From: JB111 sp049856295
Lineage (GTDB): Bacteria; Actinomycetota; Actinomycetes; Actinomycetales; Actinomycetaceae
Direction of reading: 5' to 3'
Length of the DNA: 64,000 nucleotides
NCBI RefSeq assembly: GCF_049856295.1
Contig: NZ_JBNDMZ010000010.1
Location: 124,001-188,000, forward strand
The notes beneath the pieces were generated by a model. It saw nothing but the letters and a program-made list of their open reading frames with translations. It ran no database searches and was not told the origin of the DNA. Positions 1 through 8,147 of this stretch are shown one piece after another. Within the stretch, counting starts at the first letter, position 1; every line of letters begins with the position of its first letter. The position numbers and the translations under genes were made by a program.

Positions 1-219
1 GCCAACAAGGTGCGCGGCGTGCGCGCCGGTCTGGCCTGGTCGGTCGAGACCGCTCGCCTGACCCGGGCGCACAACGACGCCAACGTGGTCGGCGTCGGCG
101 CCCGCATGCACACCCAGGAGGAGGCGTTCGAGATCGTCGACGCCTTCCTCGCCGAGCCGTTCTCGGGCGAGGCGCGCCACCAGCGGCGCATCGACCAGGT
201 GGCCGAGCTCGAGTCGTGA
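1..219 (+). CDS. rpiB: Ribose-5-phosphate isomerase B, C-terminal part
   Basis: The 5' end lies outside the window; 72 codons are open from base 1 in the first frame. The fragment begins NKVRGVRAGL and contains HNDANVVGVGARM, the pattern that closes the RpiB/LacA fold, where the NKV.G.RA segment and the Asn of HNDAN line the substrate pocket. The family interconverts ribose-5-phosphate and ribulose-5-phosphate in the non-oxidative pentose phosphate pathway, in the cytoplasm. The last residues after GARMH (helix FEIVDAFLAEPF) match the usual end of the family, so the 3' end is intact. The next gene starts 20 bases downstream on the same strand with its own ribosome binding site. Confidence 0.9.
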   Translation, partial: ANKVRGVRAGLAWSVETARLTRAHNDANVVGVGARMHTQEEAFEIVDAFLAEPFSGEARHQRRIDQVAELES

Positions 220-239
220 ACGGATAGAGGGGCAACGGC

Positions 240-1028
240 ATGAGGTCCATGAGCACGACGACGAACCGCCCGGCCGCCCCGCGCCGTGCCCCTGCGCTCG
301 CGGGCGCCTCGCTCGCGACCGCACTGGTCCTCGCCGCGTGCGGGGGCGATGACAACGACGACACCACCGACGCCGCCACGACCGAGGCGCCGCCGGCAAC
401 GACCGAGCCGGCTGAGTCGGAGAGCTCCGACGGCACCGGCCAGGACGACGGCGGTTCGGAGACCGACTCCGACGCGGCTCCGTCCGACGAGGGCGAGGCC
501 GAGGCTGAGGCCTCCTCCCGGGCGGACGAGGCAGCCTCCGATGCGGACGAGGCGGCCTCCGACGCGGGTGCGACCAGCGGCGAGGGCACGCCCGGCGGCA
601 TCGCCCCGGTGTCGCTGGTCTGGCCCGCCGAGTGGATGGACCTCACCGACATGCTTGCGCCGCCGCCGGAGGGCGCCGAGATCGAGATGGTCGGCTCCTC
701 GGGGACGCTGATCTACCCGGCCGGGGTGCTCACCGTCTACACCGCCGAGTTCGTGGACGGTCGCAGCTACCTCGAGCTCGTGGAAGCCGACGGCGCCCCC
801 GCCGACGCGCTCACCGAGATCGAGCCCCGCGAGGTCGCCGGCCAGACCGTGACGCCCTACGAGGTCGACCTCACGCCCTACAGCTTTCCGGCGATCCAGC
901 GGATCTACCCGCTCGAGCTCGCGGACGGTGCGATGGCCGGGCTCACGCTGACGGCACCCATCGAGGAGCTCGAGGCGGCCGAGCCCCTGTTCGAGGCGAT
1001 CCTCGACTCTGTGACGATCGAGGAGTAG
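240..1028 (+). CDS. Secreted lipoprotein with acidic linker, function unknown
   Basis: 262 residues. A basic N-terminus is followed by a hydrophobic stretch and the lipobox LVLAAC, with the modified cysteine at residue 34, so the protein should be anchored on the outer face of the membrane. Residues 36-120 are low-complexity and rich in Asp, Glu, Ser, Thr and Ala, a typical cell-wall spacer. Residues 125-262 form a compact domain beginning SLVWPAEWMDL and ending FEAILDSVTIEE; it resembles the LpqN/DUF-type domains of actinobacterial lipoproteins, but I cannot assign a family. GAGGGG eight bases upstream supports ATG 240; ATG 249 is the alternative. The following hydrolase starts three bases after the stop, so the two are probably co-transcribed. 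Confidence 0.75.
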   Translation: MRSMSTTTNRPAAPRRAPALAGASLATALVLAACGGDDNDDTTDAATTEAPPATTEPAESESSDGTGQDDGGSETDSDAAPSDEGEAEAEASSRADEAASDADEAASDAGATSGEGTPGGIAPVSLVWPAEWMDLTDMLAPPPEGAEIEMVGSSGTLIYPAGVLTVYTAEFVDGRSYLELVEADGAPADALTEIEPREVAGQTVTPYEVDLTPYSFPAIQRIYPLELADGAMAGLTLTAPIEELEAAEPLFEAILDSVTIEE

Positions 1029-1031
1029 CGC

Positions 1032-1943
1032 GTGGACGGCCGCCCCGCGCCGCTCGTGCTCCTGGGCGGCAGTGGCCTGGGCGGGTGGATCTGGGAACGC
1101 GTGACGCCGCTGCTCGAGGCGGCCGGCCACCGGGTGGTCACCCCGCGCCTGCGCGGCATCGACGGCGACCCGACCCCGGCCGCCGAGGTGACGCTGACCT
1201 CCTGGGTCGACGACGTCGTCGCCGCCCTTGAGACGGTCGAAACGGATGACGCCTCAGGTGCCGAGAGTGCGGGTGAGGGCCCGGATCTGGGCTCGCCGGG
1301 AGTCGAGAGTGCGGCTCAGGGTCCGCCCGGCCCGGAGGGCGTGACGATCGTGGCCCACTCGTTCGCGGCCTTCATCGTCGCGGGCGTCCTCGCCCGGCAG
1401 CGCGCGAGCACGCCTCCACCAGCGACGAGTGAGCGGATCTCGGCCCGGACTCCCGCGACGAGTGAGGGGATTCCTGCCCCGCGCACGACACCGGTCCGCA
1501 GCGTCGTCATGATCGACGCCGTCCTGCCGACGCCCGGCCGCTCGTGGTTCGACCAACAGGGACCCGGCGCGTCGGAGGTCATGCCGCTGCTCGCCGTCGA
1601 CGGCGCGACGCCCTGGTTCACCCGCCAGGAGATCGACGCCCTGTTCCCCGGGCACGGCCTCACCGACGACGACTACGCATGGATGGCGGAGCGGGTGAGC
1701 GGCCAGCCGCTGGGCACCTACGCCGAGCCGGCCGCCGACCTCGAGCTGACGGACGCCGGGTTCGACCTCGGCTACGTGCGCTGCCTACGGACGGACCCGC
1801 CGACGTCGCACGTCACCGCCGAGAGCCCCGGCTGGCGCTACCGGGAGATCGACGCCGGCCACTGGCCGATGGTCACGGCGCCCGACGAGACCGCGCGCGT
1901 CATCCTCGATCTCGTGCAGTCACAAGGTTTGTCCAGGGAATGA
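1032..1943 (+). CDS. Alpha/beta hydrolase with two repeat-derived insertions
   Basis: 303 residues, GTG start with AGGAG six bases upstream that overlaps the stop region of the previous gene. The N-terminus PLVLLGGSGLGGWIWE is the oxyanion-loop signature of small alpha/beta hydrolases. The nucleophile elbow is VAHSFAA with Ser110, an alanine-flanked form of G-x-S-x-G, and the catalytic histidine is in AGHWPM near the C-terminus. The substrate is unknown; such proteins are usually esterases or lactone/amide hydrolases. Residues about 70-102 and 121-152 have no counterpart in the fold and are encoded by short DNA repeats that also occur elsewhere in the window. They fall just before and after the nucleophile strand, so activity may be retained only if they loop out. 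Confidence 0.75.
   Translation: MDGRPAPLVLLGGSGLGGWIWERVTPLLEAAGHRVVTPRLRGIDGDPTPAAEVTLTSWVDDVVAALETVETDDASGAESAGEGPDLGSPGVESAAQGPPGPEGVTIVAHSFAAFIVAGVLARQRASTPPPATSERISARTPATSEGIPAPRTTPVRSVVMIDAVLPTPGRSWFDQQGPGASEVMPLLAVDGATPWFTRQEIDALFPGHGLTDDDYAWMAERVSGQPLGTYAEPAADLELTDAGFDLGYVRCLRTDPPTSHVTAESPGWRYREIDAGHWPMVTAPDETARVILDLVQSQGLSRE
1261..1321 (+). repeat. Two copies of dispersed repeat family A inside a gene
   Basis: Copies at 1261-1279 (CCGAGAGTGCGGGTGAGGG) and 1302-1321 (GTCGAGAGTGCGGCTCAGGG). The second is nearly identical to the core of the array at 48546-48673 and to the reverse complement of the units at 24531-24634. They are read in frame as part of the hydrolase. Confidence 0.75.
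1421..1482 (+). repeat. Two copies of dispersed repeat family B inside a gene
   Basis: Copies at 1421-1448 and 1454-1482 share GCGACGAGTGAGSGGAT followed by a CGGCCCGG/CTGCCCCG tail. The reverse complement (GGGGC..GA.ATCCCCTCA) matches 13042-13060 at the end of the YigZ gene. Both copies are translated in frame inside the hydrolase. Confidence 0.65.
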
Positions 1944-1986
1944 TCGACATCCGCCCACCTGAGGCAGACGACCGCTCCTGACCGCC

Positions 1987-2691
1987 TCAGCGGCGACGGG
2001 CCGAGCCCCGCACGCTGAGCGCGGCGCAGAGCGCGGCCAGGAGGACCACCGCTGCGGCGAGCGGCCCCGACAAGATCGCCGCCACACCCACCGCCGGACC
2101 CTGGACGAGCCAGGCGAGCGGCAGGTCGAGCCCCTCGTCCCGGCCGGCGATCGCCTGGACGCGCGCGGCCTCCGCCGCGTCACCCGGCTCGAACAGCGAG
2201 CGGCGCCAGGCCACGGTGGCGAGCGCGTCGGCGATCGCCGACGCCGCCCACCACGCGCCGCCCGCGACCAGCGTGGTCCACACGACCGGCGACACCCCGG
2301 TGAGCGCCGCCCCGGCGAGCCCGATGACGGGGCCGAGTGCCGCCGTCGTGGCAGCTCCGGCCGCGAGGCCGAGCCGGGAGGACCGGCGACCGAGGTGCCG
2401 GACGAGGAGCACGCCGAGCGCCGACGCGATGAGCCATCCGACGGCGACGACGAGCGCGAGGAGCCCGGCGCGCGCGCCGTCCCCGGTGACGAACGTGCCG
2501 ACGAGCCCGACGACGAGGGGCACGGCGGCGATCGTGCAGACGAGCGCGGAACGGGTGCGTGAACGGCGGGCGGCGGCGGTGAGCTCGGCGCGGACGTCGA
2601 TGTGCTCGTGGGGCACGGAGTCGTCGCAGTGTGAGCAACCAGCCCCGTGCGCGTCGGCGGAGGCGGGCGTGGGGAGGGTGGAGGAGGACAT
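1987..2691 (-). CDS. Multi-pass membrane protein of unknown function
   Basis: 234 residues. A short N-terminal soluble part with a CSHCDDS motif and the His/Glu-rich stretch PHEHIDV could bind a metal. After residue 45 come about six hydrophobic segments (VCTIAAVPLVVGLVGTFV, LLALVVAVGWLIASALGVLLV, two Ala/Gly-rich segments and a final VGVAAILSGPLAAAVVLLAALCAA). I see no recognised family signature. ATG 2691 was chosen because everything upstream in this frame is antisense to the alkyltransferase-like gene. The two divergent start codons are only 21 bases apart, so the promoters must lie within or across each other's 5' ends. Confidence 0.65.
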   Translation of the reverse strand: MSSSTLPTPASADAHGAGCSHCDDSVPHEHIDVRAELTAAARRSRTRSALVCTIAAVPLVVGLVGTFVTGDGARAGLLALVVAVGWLIASALGVLLVRHLGRRSSRLGLAAGAATTAALGPVIGLAGAALTGVSPVVWTTLVAGGAWWAASAIADALATVAWRRSLFEPGDAAEAARVQAIAGRDEGLDLPLAWLVQGPAVGVAAILSGPLAAAVVLLAALCAALSVRGSARRR

Positions 2692-2712
2692 GATGCTGAG
2701 ATCATAAGGAGC

Positions 2713-3081
2713 ATGTCCGCACCGCAGCCCGTGGGGATCGCCACGACCGAGCTCGCCGAGCTCGTGCTGGAGGTCGCCCAGCAGGTCCCCGCCGGTCGCG
2801 CGACCACCTACGGCCTCGTGGCCGAGGCCGTCCGCGACGTCACCGGCCGGGGCAGCGCCCGTTATGTCGGCACCGTCCTCTCGCGCCACGGATACCGCGT
2901 GCCCTGGTGGCGGGTGGTCCGCGCAGACGGGACGCTCCCACGCCAGCTCCGCGCCGAGGCGAGCGCGCGGTACGAGAACGAGGGCACGCCGCTCGAGCCG
3001 CTGGTGCCGACGATGATCGACCTGCGCCGCGCGCTGTGGGACGCCCCGACCGAGTGGAAGGCACCCGACCGGCATGCCTGA
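2713..3081 (+). CDS. Alkyltransferase-like DNA-binding protein (MGMT family, no Cys)
   Basis: 122 residues carrying the DNA-binding domain of O6-alkylguanine alkyltransferases: VPAGRATTYGLVAEAV, then GSARYVGTVLSRHG, then VPWWRVVRADG. In true MGMT the last motif is PCHRV; here the reactive cysteine is tryptophan. That defines alkyltransferase-like (ATL) proteins, which flip out O6-alkylguanine and hand the lesion to nucleotide-excision repair instead of repairing it themselves. AAGGAG precedes ATG 2713 by two bases, a tight spacing; no better start is visible. The stop overlaps the start of the Nei-type glycosylase gene by eight bases, so the two repair genes are translationally coupled. Confidence 0.85.
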   Translation: MSAPQPVGIATTELAELVLEVAQQVPAGRATTYGLVAEAVRDVTGRGSARYVGTVLSRHGYRVPWWRVVRADGTLPRQLRAEASARYENEGTPLEPLVPTMIDLRRALWDAPTEWKAPDRHA

Positions 3082-4150
3082 GGGTCACTCGATCCGGCGC
3101 CTCGCGACCATGCTCGACTCGCTGTTCACCGGCGCGGTGGTGCGCGCGTCCTCCCCGCAGGGGCGGTTCGCCGCCGGCGCCGAGGCGATCGACGGGTGGC
3201 GCGTGACAGGCACCGGCGCGCACGGCAAGCACCTGTTCGTCGAGCTCGAGCCGCCCACGGGCGGGGAGCCGCGGTTCGTCCACGTCCACCTCGGCCTCTA
3301 CGGCGCGTGGTCGTTCGTCACCGCGAACGGGTTCGCCCCGCACGCGATCGGGGCGCCGCGCCGGCCCGCGGAGGGTGGCCCGGCGAGCGACGGGACCGGT
3401 GCCGTCTCGCCCGGGGCGGGGCGGGGGACGACGCCGGGTGGCGTCGTCGACACCGGCGGGGACGACAGCCTGGCCGTCGACGTCGTGCCCTCCGATCCCA
3501 TGGACACCGAGGACCACGGCTATGCCGAGCTCGTGGTGCCCGAGCCGCGCCCGACCGTCCGGCTGCGGCTCCTCACCGACGGGGTGGTCGCGGACCTCAC
3601 GGGCCCGGCGCGCTGCGACCTCATCGACGAGGGTCAGAAGGACGCGGTGCACGAGCGGCTCGGGCCCGACCCGCTGCGCCCCGACGCCGACCCCGACCGC
3701 TTCGTGGCCGCCGTGCGCCGTACCCGCCGCGGCATCGGCGAGCTGCTCATGGACCAGTCGGTCATCGCGGGGGTCGGCAACATCTACCGGGCCGAGGCGC
3801 TCTACCGTGCGCGCATCCACCCCCGAACCGAGGGGCGGGCCGTGAGCGTGGCGCGGCTGCGGGCGATGTGGGACGACGTCGCGGGGCTGCTGGCCGACGG
3901 GGTCGAGCACGGCGTCATCGTCACGACCCGCCCGGAGGACCGCCGCGCGCCGCGGCCGGACTCGTGGGCGCGGGCCGCCGAGCGCGCCACCGACGAGGAG
4001 GCCGACTTCCGCTGGTACGTCTACCGGCGTGCGGGGCGCGCCTGCCACGTGTGCGGGCAGGCCGTATCGATCGACGACATGGCGGGCCGCACCGTGTTCT
4101 GGTGCGGGAAGTGTCAGCGTCTGCTGCGCTCGCGCGCGCGGGCGGCGTAG
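3074..4150 (+). CDS. nei: Fpg/Nei-family DNA glycosylase (endonuclease VIII type)
   Basis: 358 residues starting MPEGHSIRR. Pro2 and Glu3 after Met removal are the catalytic Schiff-base and acid residues of the Fpg/Nei family, and MPEGH is the Nei form. The protein removes oxidised bases and cuts the abasic site. The helix-two-turn-helix is visible around IGELLMDQSVIAGVGNIYRAEALYRARIHP, and a zinc finger closes the protein (CHVCGQ...WCGKCQ). Residues about 95-145 are a Gly/Pro/Asp-rich insertion not expected in the family (usual length 265-300), part of a pattern of in-frame insertions in this genome. It overlaps the ATL gene and is the second gene of a repair pair. Confidence 0.88.
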   Translation: MPEGHSIRRLATMLDSLFTGAVVRASSPQGRFAAGAEAIDGWRVTGTGAHGKHLFVELEPPTGGEPRFVHVHLGLYGAWSFVTANGFAPHAIGAPRRPAEGGPASDGTGAVSPGAGRGTTPGGVVDTGGDDSLAVDVVPSDPMDTEDHGYAELVVPEPRPTVRLRLLTDGVVADLTGPARCDLIDEGQKDAVHERLGPDPLRPDADPDRFVAAVRRTRRGIGELLMDQSVIAGVGNIYRAEALYRARIHPRTEGRAVSVARLRAMWDDVAGLLADGVEHGVIVTTRPEDRRAPRPDSWARAAERATDEEADFRWYVYRRAGRACHVCGQAVSIDDMAGRTVFWCGKCQRLLRSRARAA

Positions 4151-4324
4151 ACGGGGAGGCGGCCGCCGGTGGCCACCGCCGACGCGGCGGAGGCTCCTCG
4201 GTTCGGGCATGCGACCAGCTGTCCCCCAGGGCGCCACCGAGGCACCACGAGACCTGTCGTCGCCTCTATCCTGGGCGCCACCGTCGATGCCGACCCTGGC
4301 ACCGGCCATGCGGAAGGAGTCACC

Positions 4325-4591
4325 ATGCCCCAGCGCTCAGTGATCGTCGCCTCCGAGCACGGGCTGCACGCCCGTCCCGCTCAGGAGTTCGTCGCGGCGG
4401 CGACGGCGTCCGGTGCGGAGGTGACCATCTCGAAGGTGGACGGCGCCCCGGTATCCGCGAGCTCGATCCTCTCCGTCATGTCCCTCGGCGTGAAGCAGGG
4501 TGACACCGTGGTTCTGGCGGCGGAGGGCGAGGGTGCCGACGAGGCCGTCGATTCGCTGGCGACGCGCCTCGAGAACCCGCAGGACAACTGA
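4325..4591 (+). CDS. ptsH: Phosphocarrier protein HPr
   Basis: 88 residues. The motif EHGLHARPA places the phosphorylated histidine at His15, and the regulatory-site region SSILSVMSLG follows around residues 43-52. HPr takes phosphate from EI and passes it to the IIA domains of sugar-specific PTS permeases. AAGGAG at about 4315-4320 supports ATG 4325. The stop overlaps the ptsI start (TGATG), so HPr and EI are made from one message. A TATCCT hexamer at about 4267 could be a -10 element, but no convincing -35 is visible. Confidence 0.95.
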   Translation: MPQRSVIVASEHGLHARPAQEFVAAATASGAEVTISKVDGAPVSASSILSVMSLGVKQGDTVVLAAEGEGADEAVDSLATRLENPQDN

Positions 4592-6300
4592 TGGACGCGA
4601 CGACCGAGGGCGTACTGGACGGCATCGGGGTGGGCCGACGCGGCGTCGTCGGCCCCGTGCGGCAGGTCCGGGGCGGGCCCGAGCTGCCTGCCGACGAGCC
4701 CGCGCCGGCGGACCCGGAGGCGGCGGTCGCCGAGATCGAGGCGGCGCTCGCCGCCGTCCAGGAGGACCTCACGGCACGGTCCGCTGCCGCGGAGGGCACC
4801 ACCCTCGGCGAGGTGCTCGGTGCGGCCGCGCTCATGGCGGGTGACCCCGCGCTCTCCGCCCGCGCCGCCGAGCTCGTGCGCGCCGGCACCGGCCGCGCGC
4901 ACGCCGTCCACGACGCGGTAGAGGAATTCGCCACCACGTTCGAGTCCATCGGCGGCTACATGGCCGAGCGCGTCACCGACCTGCGTTCGGTCGGCGACCG
5001 GGTGGTCGCGCGCCTGACCGGACAGCCGGAGCCGGGACTCGACCTGCAGGAGCCGGCGGTCGTCGTCGCGCGGGACCTCTCGCCCGCCGACACCTCGGCG
5101 CTCGACCTCGACCTCGTCCTCGGCATCGTCACCGAGGAGGGCGGGCCCACCTCCCACACGGCGATCATCGCGGGCCAGCTCGGCCTGCCGTGCGTGGTCC
5201 GGGCCGCCGGCGCGACGGGGCTCGCGGACGGGGAGATCGTCGCCGTCGACGCCGCGCACGGCCGTGTCGTTCTCGATCCCGACGACGAACTTCGGGGCGA
5301 GCTCGACCGCCGCTCGGCCGCGCTGGACGCGCTCGAGGCCGACCGGGAACCCGGGGCGACCGCCGACGGGCACGCCGTCCAGCTGCTCGCCAACATCGGC
5401 ACGGTCGCCGACGCCGAGCGCGCGGCCGCGACCGCTGCCGAGGGCGTCGGGCTCTTCCGCACCGAGGTGCTCTTCCTCGACGCCACCGAGGCGCCGGCCG
5501 TCCAGGCTCAGGCCGAGACGTACGCGGCCGTGCTGCGGGCGTTCGCCGGACGGAAGGTTGTCGTCCGGACCCTCGACGCCGGCGCCGACAAGCCGCTCGC
5601 CTTCGCCAACCAGGCGGACGAGGACAATCCCGCGCTCGGCGTACGGGGCTACCGGCTCGTGCGCACGATGCCGGAGATCGTCCGCGACCAGCTGCGCGCG
5701 CTCGCGAGCGCGAGGGGCCAGGCCGGTGCCGACGCCGCCGAGCTCTGGGTGATGGCGCCGATGATCTCCACGGCCGGCGAGGCGGCGGAGTTCGTCGCGA
5801 CCGCCCGCGAGGCCGGGCTCACCGACGGCGTGGGGCTCGGCGTCATGGTCGAGGTCCCGGCCGTGGCGCTGCGCGCGGACGGCGTCCTCGCCGACGTCGA
5901 CTTCGCCTCGCTCGGCACGAACGACCTGGCCCAGTACACGATGGCGTCGGACCGGCTGCTCGGCGGGCTCGCCGACCTCCTCGACCGGTGGCAGCCGGCG
6001 GTGCTCGAGCTCGTCGCGCGCACGGCGGCGGCCGGGGTGTCCGCCCGGAAGCCTGTGGGCGTGTGTGGCGAGTCCGCCGGGGACCCCCTCATGGCGCTCG
6101 CCCTGACCGGCATGGGCGTGACGAGCTTGTCGATGTCGGCTGGTGCGCTGCCGGCGGTCCGGCACGCCCTGCGCTCGCATACGCTGGCCGAGTGCGAAGC
6201 GATGGCGCAGGCCGCGCTCGCGGCCGCCGACGCGGCGGGGGCGCGCGACGCCGTCGTCCATCTCCTGCGACCGGAGGCACGGGAGGTGCTCGCGGTCTGA
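4591..6300 (+). CDS. ptsI: PTS enzyme I (phosphoenolpyruvate-protein phosphotransferase)
   Basis: 569 residues, full length. The N-terminal part contains the phospho-histidine motif GGPTSHTAII (His189). The C-terminal TIM-barrel carries GVGLFRTEVLFLD, the metal-binding GVMVEVPAVALRAD, SLGTNDLAQYTMASDR and the catalytic cysteine motif KPVGVCGESAGD. It autophosphorylates from phosphoenolpyruvate and transfers to HPr, the gene immediately upstream with which it overlaps. The gene runs towards the ascorbate-family PTS operon on the opposite strand, and only 67 bases separate the stops, so all cytoplasmic and membrane components for one transport system sit together. Confidence 0.95.
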   Translation: MDATTEGVLDGIGVGRRGVVGPVRQVRGGPELPADEPAPADPEAAVAEIEAALAAVQEDLTARSAAAEGTTLGEVLGAAALMAGDPALSARAAELVRAGTGRAHAVHDAVEEFATTFESIGGYMAERVTDLRSVGDRVVARLTGQPEPGLDLQEPAVVVARDLSPADTSALDLDLVLGIVTEEGGPTSHTAIIAGQLGLPCVVRAAGATGLADGEIVAVDAAHGRVVLDPDDELRGELDRRSAALDALEADREPGATADGHAVQLLANIGTVADAERAAATAAEGVGLFRTEVLFLDATEAPAVQAQAETYAAVLRAFAGRKVVVRTLDAGADKPLAFANQADEDNPALGVRGYRLVRTMPEIVRDQLRALASARGQAGADAAELWVMAPMISTAGEAAEFVATAREAGLTDGVGLGVMVEVPAVALRADGVLADVDFASLGTNDLAQYTMASDRLLGGLADLLDRWQPAVLELVARTAAAGVSARKPVGVCGESAGDPLMALALTGMGVTSLSMSAGALPAVRHALRSHTLAECEAMAQAALAAADAAGARDAVVHLLRPEAREVLAV

Positions 6301-6367
6301 GTGGACGACGGCGCCGTAGGCGTTTGTCGTGTCCGGCCCGGCTTGTCGTGTGTTCGCCAGGGTCCGA

Positions 6368-7759
6368 TCAGGCGTCGGCGTCGACCGAAGCTGACTCTCT
6401 CGCAGCGGTCGCACGGCGTCGCCGACCCACGAGGGCACTGGCGACGAACATGAGGACGACCCCCAGCAGGATGCCCGCGACGATCGCCCACGTGCCCCCG
6501 AGCTGGTCGAGCCAGCCGATGAACAGACCGAACCCGTAGTCGGAGTCGCCGAACGTCGCGGCTGCCGACCCGAACTCGCCGAGCATGTCGAGAAGTGCAA
6601 GCGGGATGACCGTGATGAGCGCGCCGTTGGCAAACGCGCCGAGTACGGCACCGCGGCGGCCGCCCTGTGCGTTTCCGATGACTCCGGCTGCGCCGCCGGT
6701 CATGAAGTGGGCGATGATGCCCGGGATGATGACCGCGGTTCCTGCGAAGCCCATGATGGCCATGCCGATGATTCCGGCGATGAGCGAGGACAGGAACCCG
6801 ATCATCACCGCGTTGGGCGCGAACGGGAATGTCACGGGCACGTCGAGCGCAGGCTTGGCATTCGGGACGAGCTTCTCGGAGATGCCCTTGAAGGCAGGCA
6901 CGATCTCGGCGAGGATCACCCGGACACCGGCGAGGATGATGAACACGCCGGCGGCGAACTGTCCGGCTGCCATGAGTGCCCAGACCACATAGTTCTGACC
7001 GTCCGAGATCTCCGTCGAGACGTACGCCGGTCCGGCGATCAGCGCCACGACGAGGAAGATCAGCCCCATCGACAGAGCAACGATCACCGTGCTGTCCCGG
7101 ACGAAGCCCAGTGACTTCGGCACGTTGACCTTCTCGGTCGAGTTCTCGGGGTCGCCCTTCGTCACCTTGGCGACAAGGCCGGACAGGGCGATGCCGACGC
7201 CACCCGTGTGGCCGAGCGCGATGTCGTCATTGCCCGTCACCTTGCGCATGAACGGTTGCACGAGCGCCGGAGAGATCGTCACGATCAGTGCTTCGGCGAT
7301 CGAGCCCCAGAGGATGGCTTCCCACTGAGACATCCCTGCCGTGATGAGGAGAACCGCAATCATCGCGGACTGGTAGAGCGCGACGTGTCCGGACAGGTAG
7401 ATGTACTTGAACTGCGTCAGACGCGCGAACAGGACGTTGAGGATCATCCCGAAGAAGAAGATGAGTGCGGCTGTGGTGCCGTAGTCGACGAGCACGGGGC
7501 CGACGATCGCCTCGTTGTTCGGCACGACACCTTGGACGCCGAACACCTCGGAGAACATGGCGCCGAACGGGTCGAGCGCGGTGACGACGACACCGGCGCC
7601 GGCAGAGAGCACGAGGAACCCCACGAACGTGCGGATCGTGCCCTTCATGACGTCCGAGCCGCTCTTGCGCTGCAGGGCGAGGCCGAGCAGCGCGATCAGG
7701 GCGACGAGGATCGCGGGTTGACTGAAGACGTCGACGAGGACGTTCAGGAACGAGTTCAT
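6368..7759 (-). CDS. PTS IIC permease, ascorbate (UlaA/SgaT) family
   Basis: 463 residues, very hydrophobic, with about ten to twelve membrane segments. It begins with LVDVFSQPAILVALIALLGL and contains PNNEAIVGPVL, QFKYIYLSGHVALYQSA, DDIALGHTGGVGIALSG and VMIGFLSSLIAG, the pattern of UlaA-type EIIC proteins that carry L-ascorbate or a related sugar acid. It forms the membrane channel with the separate IIB and IIA proteins encoded just upstream in the same operon. AGGAAG precedes ATG 7759. The C-terminus is a short basic tail. No lactonase or decarboxylase genes lie nearby, so the substrate is inferred from the family only and could be another sugar acid or sugar. Confidence 0.88.
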   Translation of the reverse strand: MNSFLNVLVDVFSQPAILVALIALLGLALQRKSGSDVMKGTIRTFVGFLVLSAGAGVVVTALDPFGAMFSEVFGVQGVVPNNEAIVGPVLVDYGTTAALIFFFGMILNVLFARLTQFKYIYLSGHVALYQSAMIAVLLITAGMSQWEAILWGSIAEALIVTISPALVQPFMRKVTGNDDIALGHTGGVGIALSGLVAKVTKGDPENSTEKVNVPKSLGFVRDSTVIVALSMGLIFLVVALIAGPAYVSTEISDGQNYVVWALMAAGQFAAGVFIILAGVRVILAEIVPAFKGISEKLVPNAKPALDVPVTFPFAPNAVMIGFLSSLIAGIIGMAIMGFAGTAVIIPGIIAHFMTGGAAGVIGNAQGGRRGAVLGAFANGALITVIPLALLDMLGEFGSAAATFGDSDYGFGLFIGWLDQLGGTWAIVAGILLGVVLMFVASALVGRRRRATAARESASVDADA

Positions 7760-7802
7760 GCGGGTCTGCTTCCTGTGTGGGCCGCGGCGGTGCGGCGAAG
7801 AT

Positions 7803-8093
7803 TCAGCTCGTGTGGGGGATCCCGAGGCGCTCAGCCGTGGTGCGGACCTTCTCGACCAGCTCGTTCTGGTCGATGATCGAGTCGAGGACGACGACGTCGT
7901 CGAAGTGGGCGACCGAGTTCTCCAGGTCCTTGCCGACGAAGAACACGTCGGCGTCGGCGTTGGAGGCGGATCCGAGGTCGGCGTGCTCGACCTCGACGCC
8001 GTCAGCCCCGATCGTCTTCAGCGCCTTCTCGATGTTCATCCGGACCATGAGGGACGAGCCGAGTCCGGAGCTGCACATTGCCATGAACTTCAC
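7803..8093 (-). CDS. PTS IIB component, ascorbate (UlaB/SgaB) family
   Basis: 96 residues. The N-terminal CSSGLGSSLMVRMNIEKAL contains the phosphorylated cysteine at the end of the first strand of the lactose/ascorbate IIB fold, followed by the small P-loop-like turn. The protein carries phosphate from IIA to the incoming solute at IIC. GTG 8093 follows AAGGAG at the right distance; ATG 8084 is an alternative. The gene is third in the order regulator-IIA-IIB-IIC with 54 bases before it and 43 after it. Confidence 0.88.
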   Translation of the reverse strand: MKFMAMCSSGLGSSLMVRMNIEKALKTIGADGVEVEHADLGSASNADADVFFVGKDLENSVAHFDDVVVLDSIIDQNELVEKVRTTAERLGIPHTS

Positions 8094-8147
8094 GAGTACT
8101 CCTTGAGTGGTGGTGTGCCGCTGAGCGGCGTGGTCGTGACGCCGGGT

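Noticed and set aside
4381..6651. Open frame of about 756 codons on the minus strand
   Set aside because: It mirrors ptsH and ptsI, whose motifs are complete, and shows no family signature itself.
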